Positions 16,543 to 24,363 of a stretch of 64,000 nt of DNA are shown here, piece by piece; position 1 is the stretch's first letter; every line of letters begins with the position of its first letter. The position numbers and the translations under genes are program-made. Source of the DNA: Butyrivibrio sp. VCD2006 (GTDB taxonomy: Bacteria; Bacillota; Clostridia; Lachnospirales; Lachnospiraceae). Under the pieces are notes generated by a model. The model saw only the letters and a program-made list of their open reading frames with translations. It was not told where the DNA came from and did no database searches. Where the stretch lies: positions 1 through 64,000 of the forward strand of contig NZ_AUIX01000034.1 in the NCBI RefSeq assembly GCF_000423925.1, read 5' to 3'.

Positions 16543-17652
16543 TTAGTTAGTGATAACCTTCTCTGTCTCTTTATCAAAGATGTGAATCTTCTCAACGTCA
16601 AATGCGAACTTAACCTTATCGCCAGGACGAGCTGTTGTACGAGAATCAACTCGAGCTGTTACAGGGAATCCTGCAAGATCGAAGTACAGATAAACTTCTG
16701 CACCAAGAAGCTCGTATACGTTGATTGTTGACTCAAATACAGCCTTTGATGTGCTAACAACCATCTCAGAATCATCAACGTCCTCAGGACGGATACCGAA
16801 TGTAACTGTCTTGCCAGCATAGCCGCCATCGATAACCTTCTTAGCCTTAGCCGGAGGAAGCTCGATTGACTGACCTGCGATCTTGAGGCAAGCCTTATCG
16901 CCGGATACCTCAACTTCAGCATCAAGGAAGTTCATCTGAGGTGATCCCATGAATCCAGCAACGAAAAGGTTTGTAGGCTTGTCATAGAGGTTCTGAGGTG
17001 TATCAACCTGCTGAACAACACCGTCCTTCATAACTACGATTCTTGTACCAAGTGTCATAGCCTCTGTCTGATCGTGTGTAACGTAGATGATTGTGGTACC
17101 AAGTCTCTGGTGGAGCTTAGCGATCTCAGTTCTCATCTGAACACGGAGCTTAGCATCAAGGTTTGAAAGAGGCTCATCCATAAGGAATACCTTAGGATTA
17201 CGAACGATAGCACGACCCATAGCAACACGCTGTCTCTGACCACCGGAAAGAGCCTTCGGCTTACGATCAAGAAGGTTTGTAAGATCAAGGATCTTAGCTG
17301 CATCCTTAACCATCTTGTCGATCTCAGCCTTCGGAACCTTACGAAGCTTAAGGCCGAATGCCATGTTATCATAAACTGTCATATGAGGATACAGAGCGTA
17401 GTTCTGGAATACCATTGCGATATCTCTGTCCTTAGGCTCTACATCGTTAACTACGCGATCACCGATCTTAAGTGTACCTGAAGAAATATCTTCAAGACCT
17501 GCGATCATACGAAGTGTTGTTGACTTACCACATCCTGAAGGTCCAACGAAGATGATGAACTCCTTGTCCTGAATATCAAGATTGAAATTCTTAACAGCTT
17601 CGAACCCGTTAGGATAAACTTTGCATACATTTTCAAGTGTTAAACTTGCCAT
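16543..17652 (-). CDS. msmK: Sugar ABC transporter ATP-binding protein (MsmK/UgpC family)
   Basis: A 369-residue ATPase that energises CUT1 sugar importers. Walker A GPSGCGKST at 37-45, signature LSGGQ at 135-139, Walker B VFLMDE at 155-160, and a C-terminal TOBE/MalK regulatory domain (about 240-369). In Firmicutes one MsmK serves many transporters, which fits its position apart from the permease genes at 7.8-9.6 kb. It has its own promoter (17745-17775) with a hairpin at the 5' end of the transcript. Codon choice is strongly biased, as in highly expressed genes. Confidence 0.95.
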   Translation of the reverse strand: MASLTLENVCKVYPNGFEAVKNFNLDIQDKEFIIFVGPSGCGKSTTLRMIAGLEDISSGTLKIGDRVVNDVEPKDRDIAMVFQNYALYPHMTVYDNMAFGLKLRKVPKAEIDKMVKDAAKILDLTNLLDRKPKALSGGQRQRVAMGRAIVRNPKVFLMDEPLSNLDAKLRVQMRTEIAKLHQRLGTTIIYVTHDQTEAMTLGTRIVVMKDGVVQQVDTPQNLYDKPTNLFVAGFMGSPQMNFLDAEVEVSGDKACLKIAGQSIELPPAKAKKVIDGGYAGKTVTFGIRPEDVDDSEMVVSTSKAVFESTINVYELLGAEVYLYFDLAGFPVTARVDSRTTARPGDKVKFAFDVEKIHIFDKETEKVITN

Positions 17653-17711
17653 TTCCTTTGTCCTCCTCTGTGCAAATAACTAAGAGCGTCTCGCTCCTAA
17701 CAAAGACAAGT

Positions 17712-17775
17712 ATAGCCAAAGCGTTTTGCTTTGGCTATGCAACTATTATACAAAGATTTCAGTAATCGTTGTAAA
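17712..17775 (-). promoter_or_regulatory. msmK promoter with a hairpin at the transcript 5' end
   Basis: On the minus strand a TTACAA/TTTACA -35 (complement of about 17769-17775) and consensus TATAAT (complement of 17745-17750). The predicted start is about 17738, the first base of a perfect 11-bp hairpin (17712-17722 with 17728-17738; loop 17723-17727). A hairpin exactly at +1 is typical of mRNA-stabilising 5' structures; a terminator from upstream is the alternative, with only ACTTGTCTTT following. Confidence 0.6.
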
Positions 17776-17854
17776 AAATGCTATTTAATAATTTGTTTAT
17801 AAATTCAAATGGAATTGTTGCACAAAGAAAATAAAATCTTATGTGCAAATTGCT

Positions 17855-18192
17855 CCCCTCATCCGGCACTTCGTGCCACCTTCCCCCCAAGGGGAAGGCT
17901 TTAACCAATAAGAAACTTCATATATAATATGCCTTTCCCCCAAAGGGAAGGCTTTAACCAATAAGAAACTTCATATATACTATGCCTTCCCCCTCTGGGG
18001 AAGGCTTTAACCCAATAAGAAACTTCATATATACTATGCCTTCCCCCCAAGGGGAAGGCTTTAACCAATAAGAAACTTCATATATACTATGCCTTCCCCC
18101 CAAAGGGAAGGCTTTAACCCAATAAGAGGACTTCATATATAATATGCCTTCCCCCTCTGGGGGAAGGTGGCAGCGAAGCTGCCGGATGAGGG
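17855..18192. repeat. Composite palindromic repeat with five 53-bp tandem units
   Basis: The left end CCCCTCATCCGGCAC...CACCTTCCCC (17855-17890) and the right end GGGGAAGGTGGCAGC...GCCGGATGAGGG (18159-18192) are inverted copies of each other. Between them five spacers (TTTAACC[C]AATAAGAAACTTCATATAT...) alternate with CCTTCCCC-loop-GGGGAAGG hairpins, with a period of 53-54 bp. Hairpins differ in loop (CCAA, CTCT) and in one case by a compensated stem change (TTTCCC/GGGAA). The element ends 1 bp before the stop codon of the DUF624 gene. Two overlapping minus-strand ORFs here are translations of the repeat. Confidence 0.92.
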
Positions 18193-18193
18193 C

Positions 18194-18904
18194 TTACTTC
18201 CTGTCCCTTGCCTCCTGCATCCTCTTAATCGCAGCCTGAAGCTCCTCATCGTCATCATCTGTGCGCACTTCCTCGTCAGGTGTCTCAACCTTGGGCTCGA
18301 AGCGCTTGAAAAGACCATCATATAAATATGCCATCAAATATGCCGGGCCTGTAAAGCCGAACATAATAAGAATCGGCACGATTTTTATATCAAAGAAGTA
18401 AATAAGTACAAGCGGAACGATTGAAATAACAGCCATGGCAACGGTTCTGGGCAGTCCTAATATTGCAAACATGCACGCATTTTTCAATGTATTCCCGATA
18501 GGATTGTCGAATCTGGACTGCAACGGGAAGATGTAAAGTGAAACCATGTAGAGAATCAGAGAAATTCCGAACATTACATATGTATAAACTGCCGGAAGTG
18601 CTCCGCCGTTTGCTCTTATCCATAAAAAGTCCACAACAATAACTGCAACGATAGCGAGCTGTATGATCCATAATACAGTAGCCTGCTTGAAGTTCAGCTT
18701 AAATGATTTCCAGAAGCCCTTAAGTACATAAGTCTCTTCATTTCTTACCATTTTCAGAAGCACATAGTGCATTCCGGTAAGGGCAGCGCCTCCTGTAAGC
18801 GGTACCATTACGAATAAAAGTACAGCCAGATTAAGTATCATAAGATCAGCTACTCTGTTAAGAGCCCTCATTAAAGGGCTATCAAGATCAAATAATTTTC
18901 CCAT
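18194..18904 (-). CDS. DUF624 membrane protein (YesL family)
   Basis: A 236-residue integral membrane protein of the YesL/DUF624 family, with about five hydrophobic segments (22-45, 75-98, 105-127, 145-165, 170-190) and the family motif PLTGGAALTGMHYVLLKMVRNEE. It ends in a charged tail (PDEEVRTDDDDEELQ). DUF624 genes commonly accompany CUT1 sugar transporters and YesM/YesN; the molecular role is unknown. Its stop codon directly abuts the 17855-18192 repeat element. Confidence 0.9.
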   Translation of the reverse strand: MGKLFDLDSPLMRALNRVADLMILNLAVLLFVMVPLTGGAALTGMHYVLLKMVRNEETYVLKGFWKSFKLNFKQATVLWIIQLAIVAVIVVDFLWIRANGGALPAVYTYVMFGISLILYMVSLYIFPLQSRFDNPIGNTLKNACMFAILGLPRTVAMAVISIVPLVLIYFFDIKIVPILIMFGFTGPAYLMAYLYDGLFKRFEPKVETPDEEVRTDDDDEELQAAIKRMQEARDRK

Positions 18905-18948
18905 AAAAATAACTCCTTAAAAAACACAGGAAAGTAATTTCCTACTAA

Positions 18949-18986
18949 TAAAAAAATGCCCAAGCATTACTATAGCATGCTTGGGC
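18949..18986 (-). terminator. Terminator of the alpha/beta hydrolase gene
   Basis: Ten-bp arms GCCCAAGCAT (18958-18967) and ATGCTTGGGC (18977-18986); on the minus strand followed by seven T. It lies between the hydrolase stop codon and the DUF624 start codon. Confidence 0.85.
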
Positions 18987-19003
18987 GAAAATTGTACATT
19001 ATT

Positions 19004-19942
19004 TTATTGCTTAATTGTCTTCTTGATCCATTCAAGCTGATCATTAAAGACTTTTTCTCTTCCGATTTCCTGCTGAAGCTCGTGTCTCATTCCATCGTAG
19101 AGCTTGATTTCAAGATTCTGAAGTCCTACCTGATCCTTCCAGATTGAGTAGAGGTGCTCGACGCTCTTACCATACTCACCTACCGGATCTTCCTTACCTG
19201 CTGTAAGTAATATAGGAAGCTTCTTCGGAATATCATCCATCTTACCGATATCCTGAACTCTTGAGATAACCTCGAAGAGTGTCTCAAAACCATTTATTGT
19301 AAATACAAAGTTATCCTTGGGATCGCTCTCGTATTTCTTAACGCTCTCTTCATTGTGGGAGAGCCAGTCAAACTTTGTCTTGGGGCTTGAGATTCTGCTA
19401 TTGTAAGCCTTGAACGCCATGTTGTTCATGAAGTTCGAGCGATGCTTCTCACCAAAGAAGGCACCGAGAACCGCACACATTGACTTGCCGGATTTGATTG
19501 TTCCGGGTGACTGCCAGCCTGTTCCCTGGATAATAGCACCCTGAATACCTGTACCATATCTTGTGAGATACTCTCTGGCTACAAATGAACCAAAGCTATG
19601 TCCCAAAAGGATTACGGGAAGTCCGGGATACTCTTCCTGTGTCATTTTCTTAAGTCTGTGGGCATCACGGAGGATAACCGTTGCAGGATCATTTTTACAA
19701 AAATATCCATATGGCACCTTAGTGGATACTGAATCGCCATGTCCAAGGTGGTCATTTCCGATTACCATGACTCCATTACTTGCCATGAAATTAGCGAATT
19801 CGTCATAGCGGTCAATGTATTCCTGCATACCGTGGATGATCTGCAAAATAGCTATAGGCTTCTCATCCGGAATCCATCTGATCGCATGAATAGTGGTCTC
19901 GCGGTCTCTAGATTTGTAAGTAAGTTCCTCTTTGCGTGCCAT
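19004..19942 (-). CDS. Alpha/beta hydrolase, lysophospholipase/monoacylglycerol lipase type
   Basis: A 312-residue cytosolic serine hydrolase of the Hydrolase_4 family. The oxyanion region is IIHGMQEYIDRYDEFA, a second motif NDHLGHGDS, and the nucleophile is S116 in LGHSFGSF. The remaining triad is probably Asp in AGKEDPVGEYG and His in YDGMRHELQQE. Members cleave monoacylglycerols or lysophospholipids; the natural substrate here is not known. It is a single gene with its own terminator. Confidence 0.9.
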   Translation of the reverse strand: MARKEELTYKSRDRETTIHAIRWIPDEKPIAILQIIHGMQEYIDRYDEFANFMASNGVMVIGNDHLGHGDSVSTKVPYGYFCKNDPATVILRDAHRLKKMTQEEYPGLPVILLGHSFGSFVAREYLTRYGTGIQGAIIQGTGWQSPGTIKSGKSMCAVLGAFFGEKHRSNFMNNMAFKAYNSRISSPKTKFDWLSHNEESVKKYESDPKDNFVFTINGFETLFEVISRVQDIGKMDDIPKKLPILLTAGKEDPVGEYGKSVEHLYSIWKDQVGLQNLEIKLYDGMRHELQQEIGREKVFNDQLEWIKKTIKQ

Positions 19943-20058
19943 AATACCCCCTTATATGCATATACAATATACCTTCTTTCATCATTTTACCACAAAATCG
20001 CACCACGTATTCTTAAAAAATCGTAAAATTCTCTATTTTTTGTGAGTTTTCAGTCAAT

Positions 20059-21969
20059 TCACATACTTTGCGCTATAATGTAAAATCTGTCACCATCAGG
20101 CATATCTGTAACAAGCACCAGGAAGCAGTCGCCAAGCTTAGCTTTATCCCCTATCTTCAGCATTCCTTCCTCTGAGCCACCCTTCTCAGTAAAGGATGTG
20201 ATAACCTTAAATTCCTGACTTTCACCATCCTTATCCAATTTGATTATTGACTCATCCTTTATAGAAGCTTTATCTGAATATTTTAAAATTCCTGCAAACT
20301 CGCCGTTTCCATCAGTATTTCTTGCATAAATAATAATAGTAGAAAGGTCACCTGACACCTCATCTACAATTGAGGGAAGTCCATTCTTATCCTCATTTCC
20401 GTTAAAATCTCTATAGAGATACTCATCCATGCGCTCTTTGCAGAACATAACCATGCTATCGATATTAGCGTCGTCACTAGAAACAAGTCCATAGAAATCG
20501 GGATTTTCTTCCCTTAACTCGTCAAAGCTCATCTGAGTATAGTCAGGCTTATTATCTGCTTTACTAGTAGGCACTTCTACTTTTGTAACTAAACTTCCAT
20601 GTCCCACTGTGGAGCTTCCGCCATCAACTGTGCTGTCATCTTTTCCTGAAATGCCTACTCCGGTATTGGTAACATCAACCTCAACCGTATTTGAAGAATC
20701 CAGACCTACACCCACATCTTCCTTCCTGGATGTAACTGTTCCCTTAACGTTCTTATCACCCTTTTGGGATGAGCCGGAACCTGACGCGTCCTCGTCCTTT
20801 GCAAGAGGAGCATCTACTTCATAATAAACCTTACCTGTATCCTTAGATGCAGATGAACTGCTACTTCCTGTACCAATGCCGGAACTGCTTCTGGAGCCAG
20901 TGCTAGTACCTGAACCAGAACCTGTACTAACACCGCTTCTGCTACTTGAACCACTTTCAGGAAGTTCCGGTATCAAGCTGTCCGGAATCCTTCTTGAAGT
21001 CGCATTCGAACTTGAAGAAGATGTTCTCTCGGTATCAGATGTTGAGCTCGTACCTGCAGAATTCTTTATAATATCCGATAAAGAACTGTTTCCGGATGAA
21101 GAACCTCTTGAAGATGAAGAAGAACTCTCACTATCCGATGCTGAACCATTCGAAGACGAAGATGTATTTTCAGAGCCGGAAGCAGTTGCACCTTCGCCGG
21201 AATCCTTTGTAGAAATTACCGGCAGTTTTCCCTCGGGCAATTTATCCTCTCCCTCAGTTGTCTCTCCGGTATTGGACTCATCAGCATCAGAAATAGAAAA
21301 ACCTGTAGCAGCAATTTTCTCTACATAATCATCAAGCTCCTTGGTATGGTCAGGATCTACAGCCTCAGATTCCTCAGTTTGATCAGACTCTGTAGCCTTG
21401 GATTCTTCAGCATCATCAGAGCTCTCAGCAACTGTCGGATCACCCAAATCCCCATAATCAAGCGTACCATCAGCCCTAAGGACAGGTCTAAGGACCTTCT
21501 CAGTCTCAGAATTCGCTTCATTTGCAATCTCTTCATTTGAATTCACATCTTCTGAATCCAAATCTTCATCAGCCACCACAATCTGCTCAGCACCATCAGT
21601 AGCTTGTCCGGCATTTTCAGTAACCTCGCCCTCACCCTGCGTGCTACTAAGAACAGGTCGTTTTGAGGTGTTTTTCTTAAATATGTTTACACCTGCTATA
21701 GCTCCAATAAAGAGAAGAAGCGCAATGGCCACAGCCAGAATCGCCTTTTTTCTCTTTCCAAAGAGATTTTTAAACAATAAATCTATGTAGACAACAAGTG
21801 AAAACCAAATCTCATACAAAAACAGAGCCGCAACAAACACTGCGAACCCTGCCTTATTGGCAAGCCCCTGCCCGGATGCTGCCCTGCGAGCCTTGGAGAC
21901 AAGACTATTCTTGGCTCCAAGCATCGCTACATGACTCATTTTCACTTCATCAAATGTATAATTCTGCAT
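20059..21969 (-). CDS. Ser-rich membrane protein with a catalytically dead sortase-B-like domain
   Basis: A 636-residue protein. Two transmembrane helices (about 42-66 and 76-96) precede an acidic stretch (110-245) and a long Ser/Gly-rich stalk (260-400) with repeated SSSS/SGSG runs. Residues 478-636 read as a sortase B fold: FDELREENPDFYGLVSSDDANID, YLYRDFNGN, a TIIIYARN strand and KLGDCFLVLVTDMPDGDRFYIIAQ. In active class B sortases these are YGHN and TLSTC; here the catalytic His is R550 and the catalytic Cys is D622, while the Arg (R628) is kept. It therefore probably binds or scaffolds at the cell surface and does not transpeptidate. It starts 16 bp after metG. Confidence 0.75.
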   Translation of the reverse strand: MQNYTFDEVKMSHVAMLGAKNSLVSKARRAASGQGLANKAGFAVFVAALFLYEIWFSLVVYIDLLFKNLFGKRKKAILAVAIALLLFIGAIAGVNIFKKNTSKRPVLSSTQGEGEVTENAGQATDGAEQIVVADEDLDSEDVNSNEEIANEANSETEKVLRPVLRADGTLDYGDLGDPTVAESSDDAEESKATESDQTEESEAVDPDHTKELDDYVEKIAATGFSISDADESNTGETTEGEDKLPEGKLPVISTKDSGEGATASGSENTSSSSNGSASDSESSSSSSRGSSSGNSSLSDIIKNSAGTSSTSDTERTSSSSSNATSRRIPDSLIPELPESGSSSRSGVSTGSGSGTSTGSRSSSGIGTGSSSSSASKDTGKVYYEVDAPLAKDEDASGSGSSQKGDKNVKGTVTSRKEDVGVGLDSSNTVEVDVTNTGVGISGKDDSTVDGGSSTVGHGSLVTKVEVPTSKADNKPDYTQMSFDELREENPDFYGLVSSDDANIDSMVMFCKERMDEYLYRDFNGNEDKNGLPSIVDEVSGDLSTIIIYARNTDGNGEFAGILKYSDKASIKDESIIKLDKDGESQEFKVITSFTEKGGSEEGMLKIGDKAKLGDCFLVLVTDMPDGDRFYIIAQSM

Positions 21970-21985
21970 TCTTTACTACTTTCTA

Positions 21986-24043
21986 TTAACAAATCTCTGC
22001 GCCTGAAGGCATTGCCTTCTCGGGAGTCATAAGAGCAAGGTTACCCTCTGCATCCTCAGCACAAAGCAGCATTCCCTCAGACTCTACACCTGCAAGCTTA
22101 GCCGGCTTAAGGTTTACAAGAACCATTACCTTCTTACCAACCATCTCCTCAGGAGTGTAGTATTTGCGAATACCTGAAACGATCTGCTTTGTCTGGCTTC
22201 CGATCTTAACCTGTGAGCACAGAAGCTTCTTGGACTTCGGAACAGCCTCGCAGGAGATTATCTCACCAACCTGGAACTGCATCTTCATGAAGTCATCAAA
22301 AGTGATCTCATCCTTTGCGGGAATATCGATACCGTCTGAAGACTCAGCGTCCTCAGTCTTATCCTCTGCGCCGCCAAGAACAATAGCGTTTGCCTCTTTG
22401 AGCATACCTGCCTTTGTAAGATTTTCCTTAGCCTTCTTCTGAGACTCAAGGAATTCTGCCTTCTGCTTCTCAGTGATCTTAGCTGCCTCAGCGAGAACCT
22501 CATTAAGATCCTTTCTGGCAAAAGTCTGCTCGGGAGCATCTGTCACCTTAGTGCCGCTCACATACTTACCAAACTCAGAGAGTGTATCGAAATCACGGCT
22601 CTTAGTATTAAGCATTCCGAAAATCTTCTCAGCTGTTCTGGGCATGAAGGGCTCAAGAAGGCTTGTTCCGATAGTAATACCCTCAACCAGGTTGTAAAGA
22701 ACTGTTGAAAGTCTGTCAGACTGAGCCTCGTCCTTTGCAAGTGCCCATGGCTCTGTCTCATCAATATATTTGTTGCATCTCTTGAATACTGCGAAAATCT
22801 CTGTCAGAGCATCAGCAACCCTGAGCTCATCCATCTTTTTCTCAACCTTATCATAAGCACCTGTCACAACTGCCTTGAGGTCCGCATCAACGCCGCCCTC
22901 AACACCCTTGTCGGCAACAACACCGTCAAAGTACTTGTTGGACATAGCGATAGTTCTGTTAACAAGGTTACCAAGTGTATTTGCAAGGTCTGAGTTGTAA
23001 CGCTCAACCATAAGCTCCCATGTGATCACGCCGTCGTTGTCATAGGGCATCTCGTGAAGCACGAAATACTTAACAGGATCAACACCGAAAAGACTTACGA
23101 GATCATCAGCATAGATAACGTTACCCTTAGACTTACTCATCTTCTCGCCGCCCTGAAGGAGCCAGGGATGTCCGAATACCTGCTTCGGAAGCGGCTCGCC
23201 AAGTGCAAGAAGGAAAATCGGCCAGTAAATTGTATGGAATCTGATAATATCCTTACCTATAAGATGAAGATCTGCAGGCCACCACTTTTTATAATCAGCG
23301 CTGCTCTCGTCAACATCGTAGCCGATACCTGTGATATAGTTTGTGAGCGCATCAAGCCATACATATACAACATGCTTCTCATCGAAGCTTACAGGAATTC
23401 CCCACTTAAATGAAGTTCTTGAAACGCACAGATCCTGAAGTCCCGGAAGAAGGAAGTTGTTCATCATCTCATTTTTACGGGATACAGGCTGTATAAATTC
23501 GGGATGACTATTGATGTGGTCAATAAGCTGCTGAGCATACTTACTCATCTTGAAGAAGTAAGCCTCCTCCTCAGCGGGATGCACATCGCTGCCACACTCA
23601 GGGCACTTGCCGTCTACAAGCTGAGACTCTGTGTAAAATGCCTCACACTCTGTACAATACATTCCTTTATAGGAACCCTTATATATATCGCCCTGATCAT
23701 AGAACTTCTTGAATATCTTCTGAACCTGCTCAACATGGTCCTCGTCAGTTGTTCTGATGAAACGGTCATATGAAGTATCCATAAGATCCCAAAGATGCTT
23801 GATTGTGCCTGCCACGCCATCTACAAACTCCTTGGGAGTTGCGCATCCTGCCTCGATTGCTCTGGTCTCGATCTTCTGACCATGCTCATCTGAACCTGTC
23901 TGGAAATGAACATCATATCCGTCTTTTCTCTTATATCTTGCAATAGCATCTGCCAGCACGATCTCGTAGCTGTTGCCGATGTGCGGCTTGCCTGAAGTGT
24001 AAGCTATCGCTGTTGTAATGTAGTATTTTCCTTTGTTTTGCAT
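21986..24043 (-). CDS. metG: Methionyl-tRNA synthetase
   Basis: A 685-residue class I aminoacyl-tRNA synthetase charging tRNA-Met. HIGN at 21-24 and KMSKS at 301-305 are the ATP-binding signatures; four cysteines (130, 133, 147, 150) form a zinc site; the C-terminal ~110 residues are a tRNA-binding EMAP/OB domain (FMKMQFQVGEIISCEAVPKSKKLLCSQVKIG). The ATG at 24043 is chosen because AAGGAG lies before it; the reading frame upstream translates the repeat element. The ribosome binding site starts about 4 bp after the end of the 24057-24359 repeat. Confidence 0.97.
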   Translation of the reverse strand: MQNKGKYYITTAIAYTSGKPHIGNSYEIVLADAIARYKRKDGYDVHFQTGSDEHGQKIETRAIEAGCATPKEFVDGVAGTIKHLWDLMDTSYDRFIRTTDEDHVEQVQKIFKKFYDQGDIYKGSYKGMYCTECEAFYTESQLVDGKCPECGSDVHPAEEEAYFFKMSKYAQQLIDHINSHPEFIQPVSRKNEMMNNFLLPGLQDLCVSRTSFKWGIPVSFDEKHVVYVWLDALTNYITGIGYDVDESSADYKKWWPADLHLIGKDIIRFHTIYWPIFLLALGEPLPKQVFGHPWLLQGGEKMSKSKGNVIYADDLVSLFGVDPVKYFVLHEMPYDNDGVITWELMVERYNSDLANTLGNLVNRTIAMSNKYFDGVVADKGVEGGVDADLKAVVTGAYDKVEKKMDELRVADALTEIFAVFKRCNKYIDETEPWALAKDEAQSDRLSTVLYNLVEGITIGTSLLEPFMPRTAEKIFGMLNTKSRDFDTLSEFGKYVSGTKVTDAPEQTFARKDLNEVLAEAAKITEKQKAEFLESQKKAKENLTKAGMLKEANAIVLGGAEDKTEDAESSDGIDIPAKDEITFDDFMKMQFQVGEIISCEAVPKSKKLLCSQVKIGSQTKQIVSGIRKYYTPEEMVGKKVMVLVNLKPAKLAGVESEGMLLCAEDAEGNLALMTPEKAMPSGAEIC

Positions 24044-24056
24044 TCTATCTCCTTTT

Positions 24057-24359
24057 CCCCTCATCCGGCAGCTTCGCTGCCACCTTCCCCCCAAGGGGAA
24101 GGCTTATGAGGTGAATATCTTCTTGATTTATGTTTCCCACAAGGGAAGGCTTAATTATATATGCCTCCCGGAAGGGAAGGCCTAATAATATATGTCTCCC
24201 GGAAGGGAAGGCCTAATAATATATGTCTCCCGGAAGGGAAGGCCTAATAATATATGTCTCCCGGAAGGGAAGGCCTAATAATATATGTCTCCCGGAAGGG
24301 AAGGCCTTATAATATATGCCTTCCCCTTGGGGGGAGGTGCCCGAAGGGCGGATGAGGGG
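24057..24359. repeat. Composite palindromic repeat with five 31-bp tandem units
   Basis: The left end CCCCTCATCCGGCAGC...GCCACCTTCCCC (24057-24090) and the right end GGGGGGAGGTGCCC...GGGCGGATGAGGGG (24328-24359) flank five contiguous copies (24160-24314) of a 31-bp unit (TATGTCTCCCGGAAGGGAAGG plus CCTAATAATA). Each unit carries a TCCC-GGAA-GGGA mini-hairpin. The ends match the 17855 element but the inner unit is different. It fills the whole map-metG gap, ending 4 bp from the map stop codon and just in front of the metG ribosome binding site. Confidence 0.92.
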
Positions 24360-24363
24360 TTCC

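Noticed and set aside
17899..18145. Regular 53-bp repeats that could be read as CRISPR repeat-spacer units
   Set aside because: Both the hairpin and the 'spacer' parts are repeated, so there are no unique spacers.
20876..21328. 150-codon plus-strand ORF rich in Glu/Leu/Pro
   Set aside because: Antisense of the Ser-rich stalk of the pseudosortase gene; composition simply mirrors it.
24043..24057. Possible T-box or other riboswitch in front of metG
   Set aside because: The leader consists of the repeat element; no T-box motif (TGGN) or specifier arrangement is visible.
24043..24094. Upstream start of metG giving a 17-residue extension
   Set aside because: The extension is translated repeat sequence, and AAGGAG stands directly before the ATG at 24043.
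24160..24314. 31-bp tandem repeats resembling a CRISPR array
   Set aside because: The units are contiguous with no unique spacers, no cas genes are present, and the array is bounded by the palindromic ends of the repeat family.
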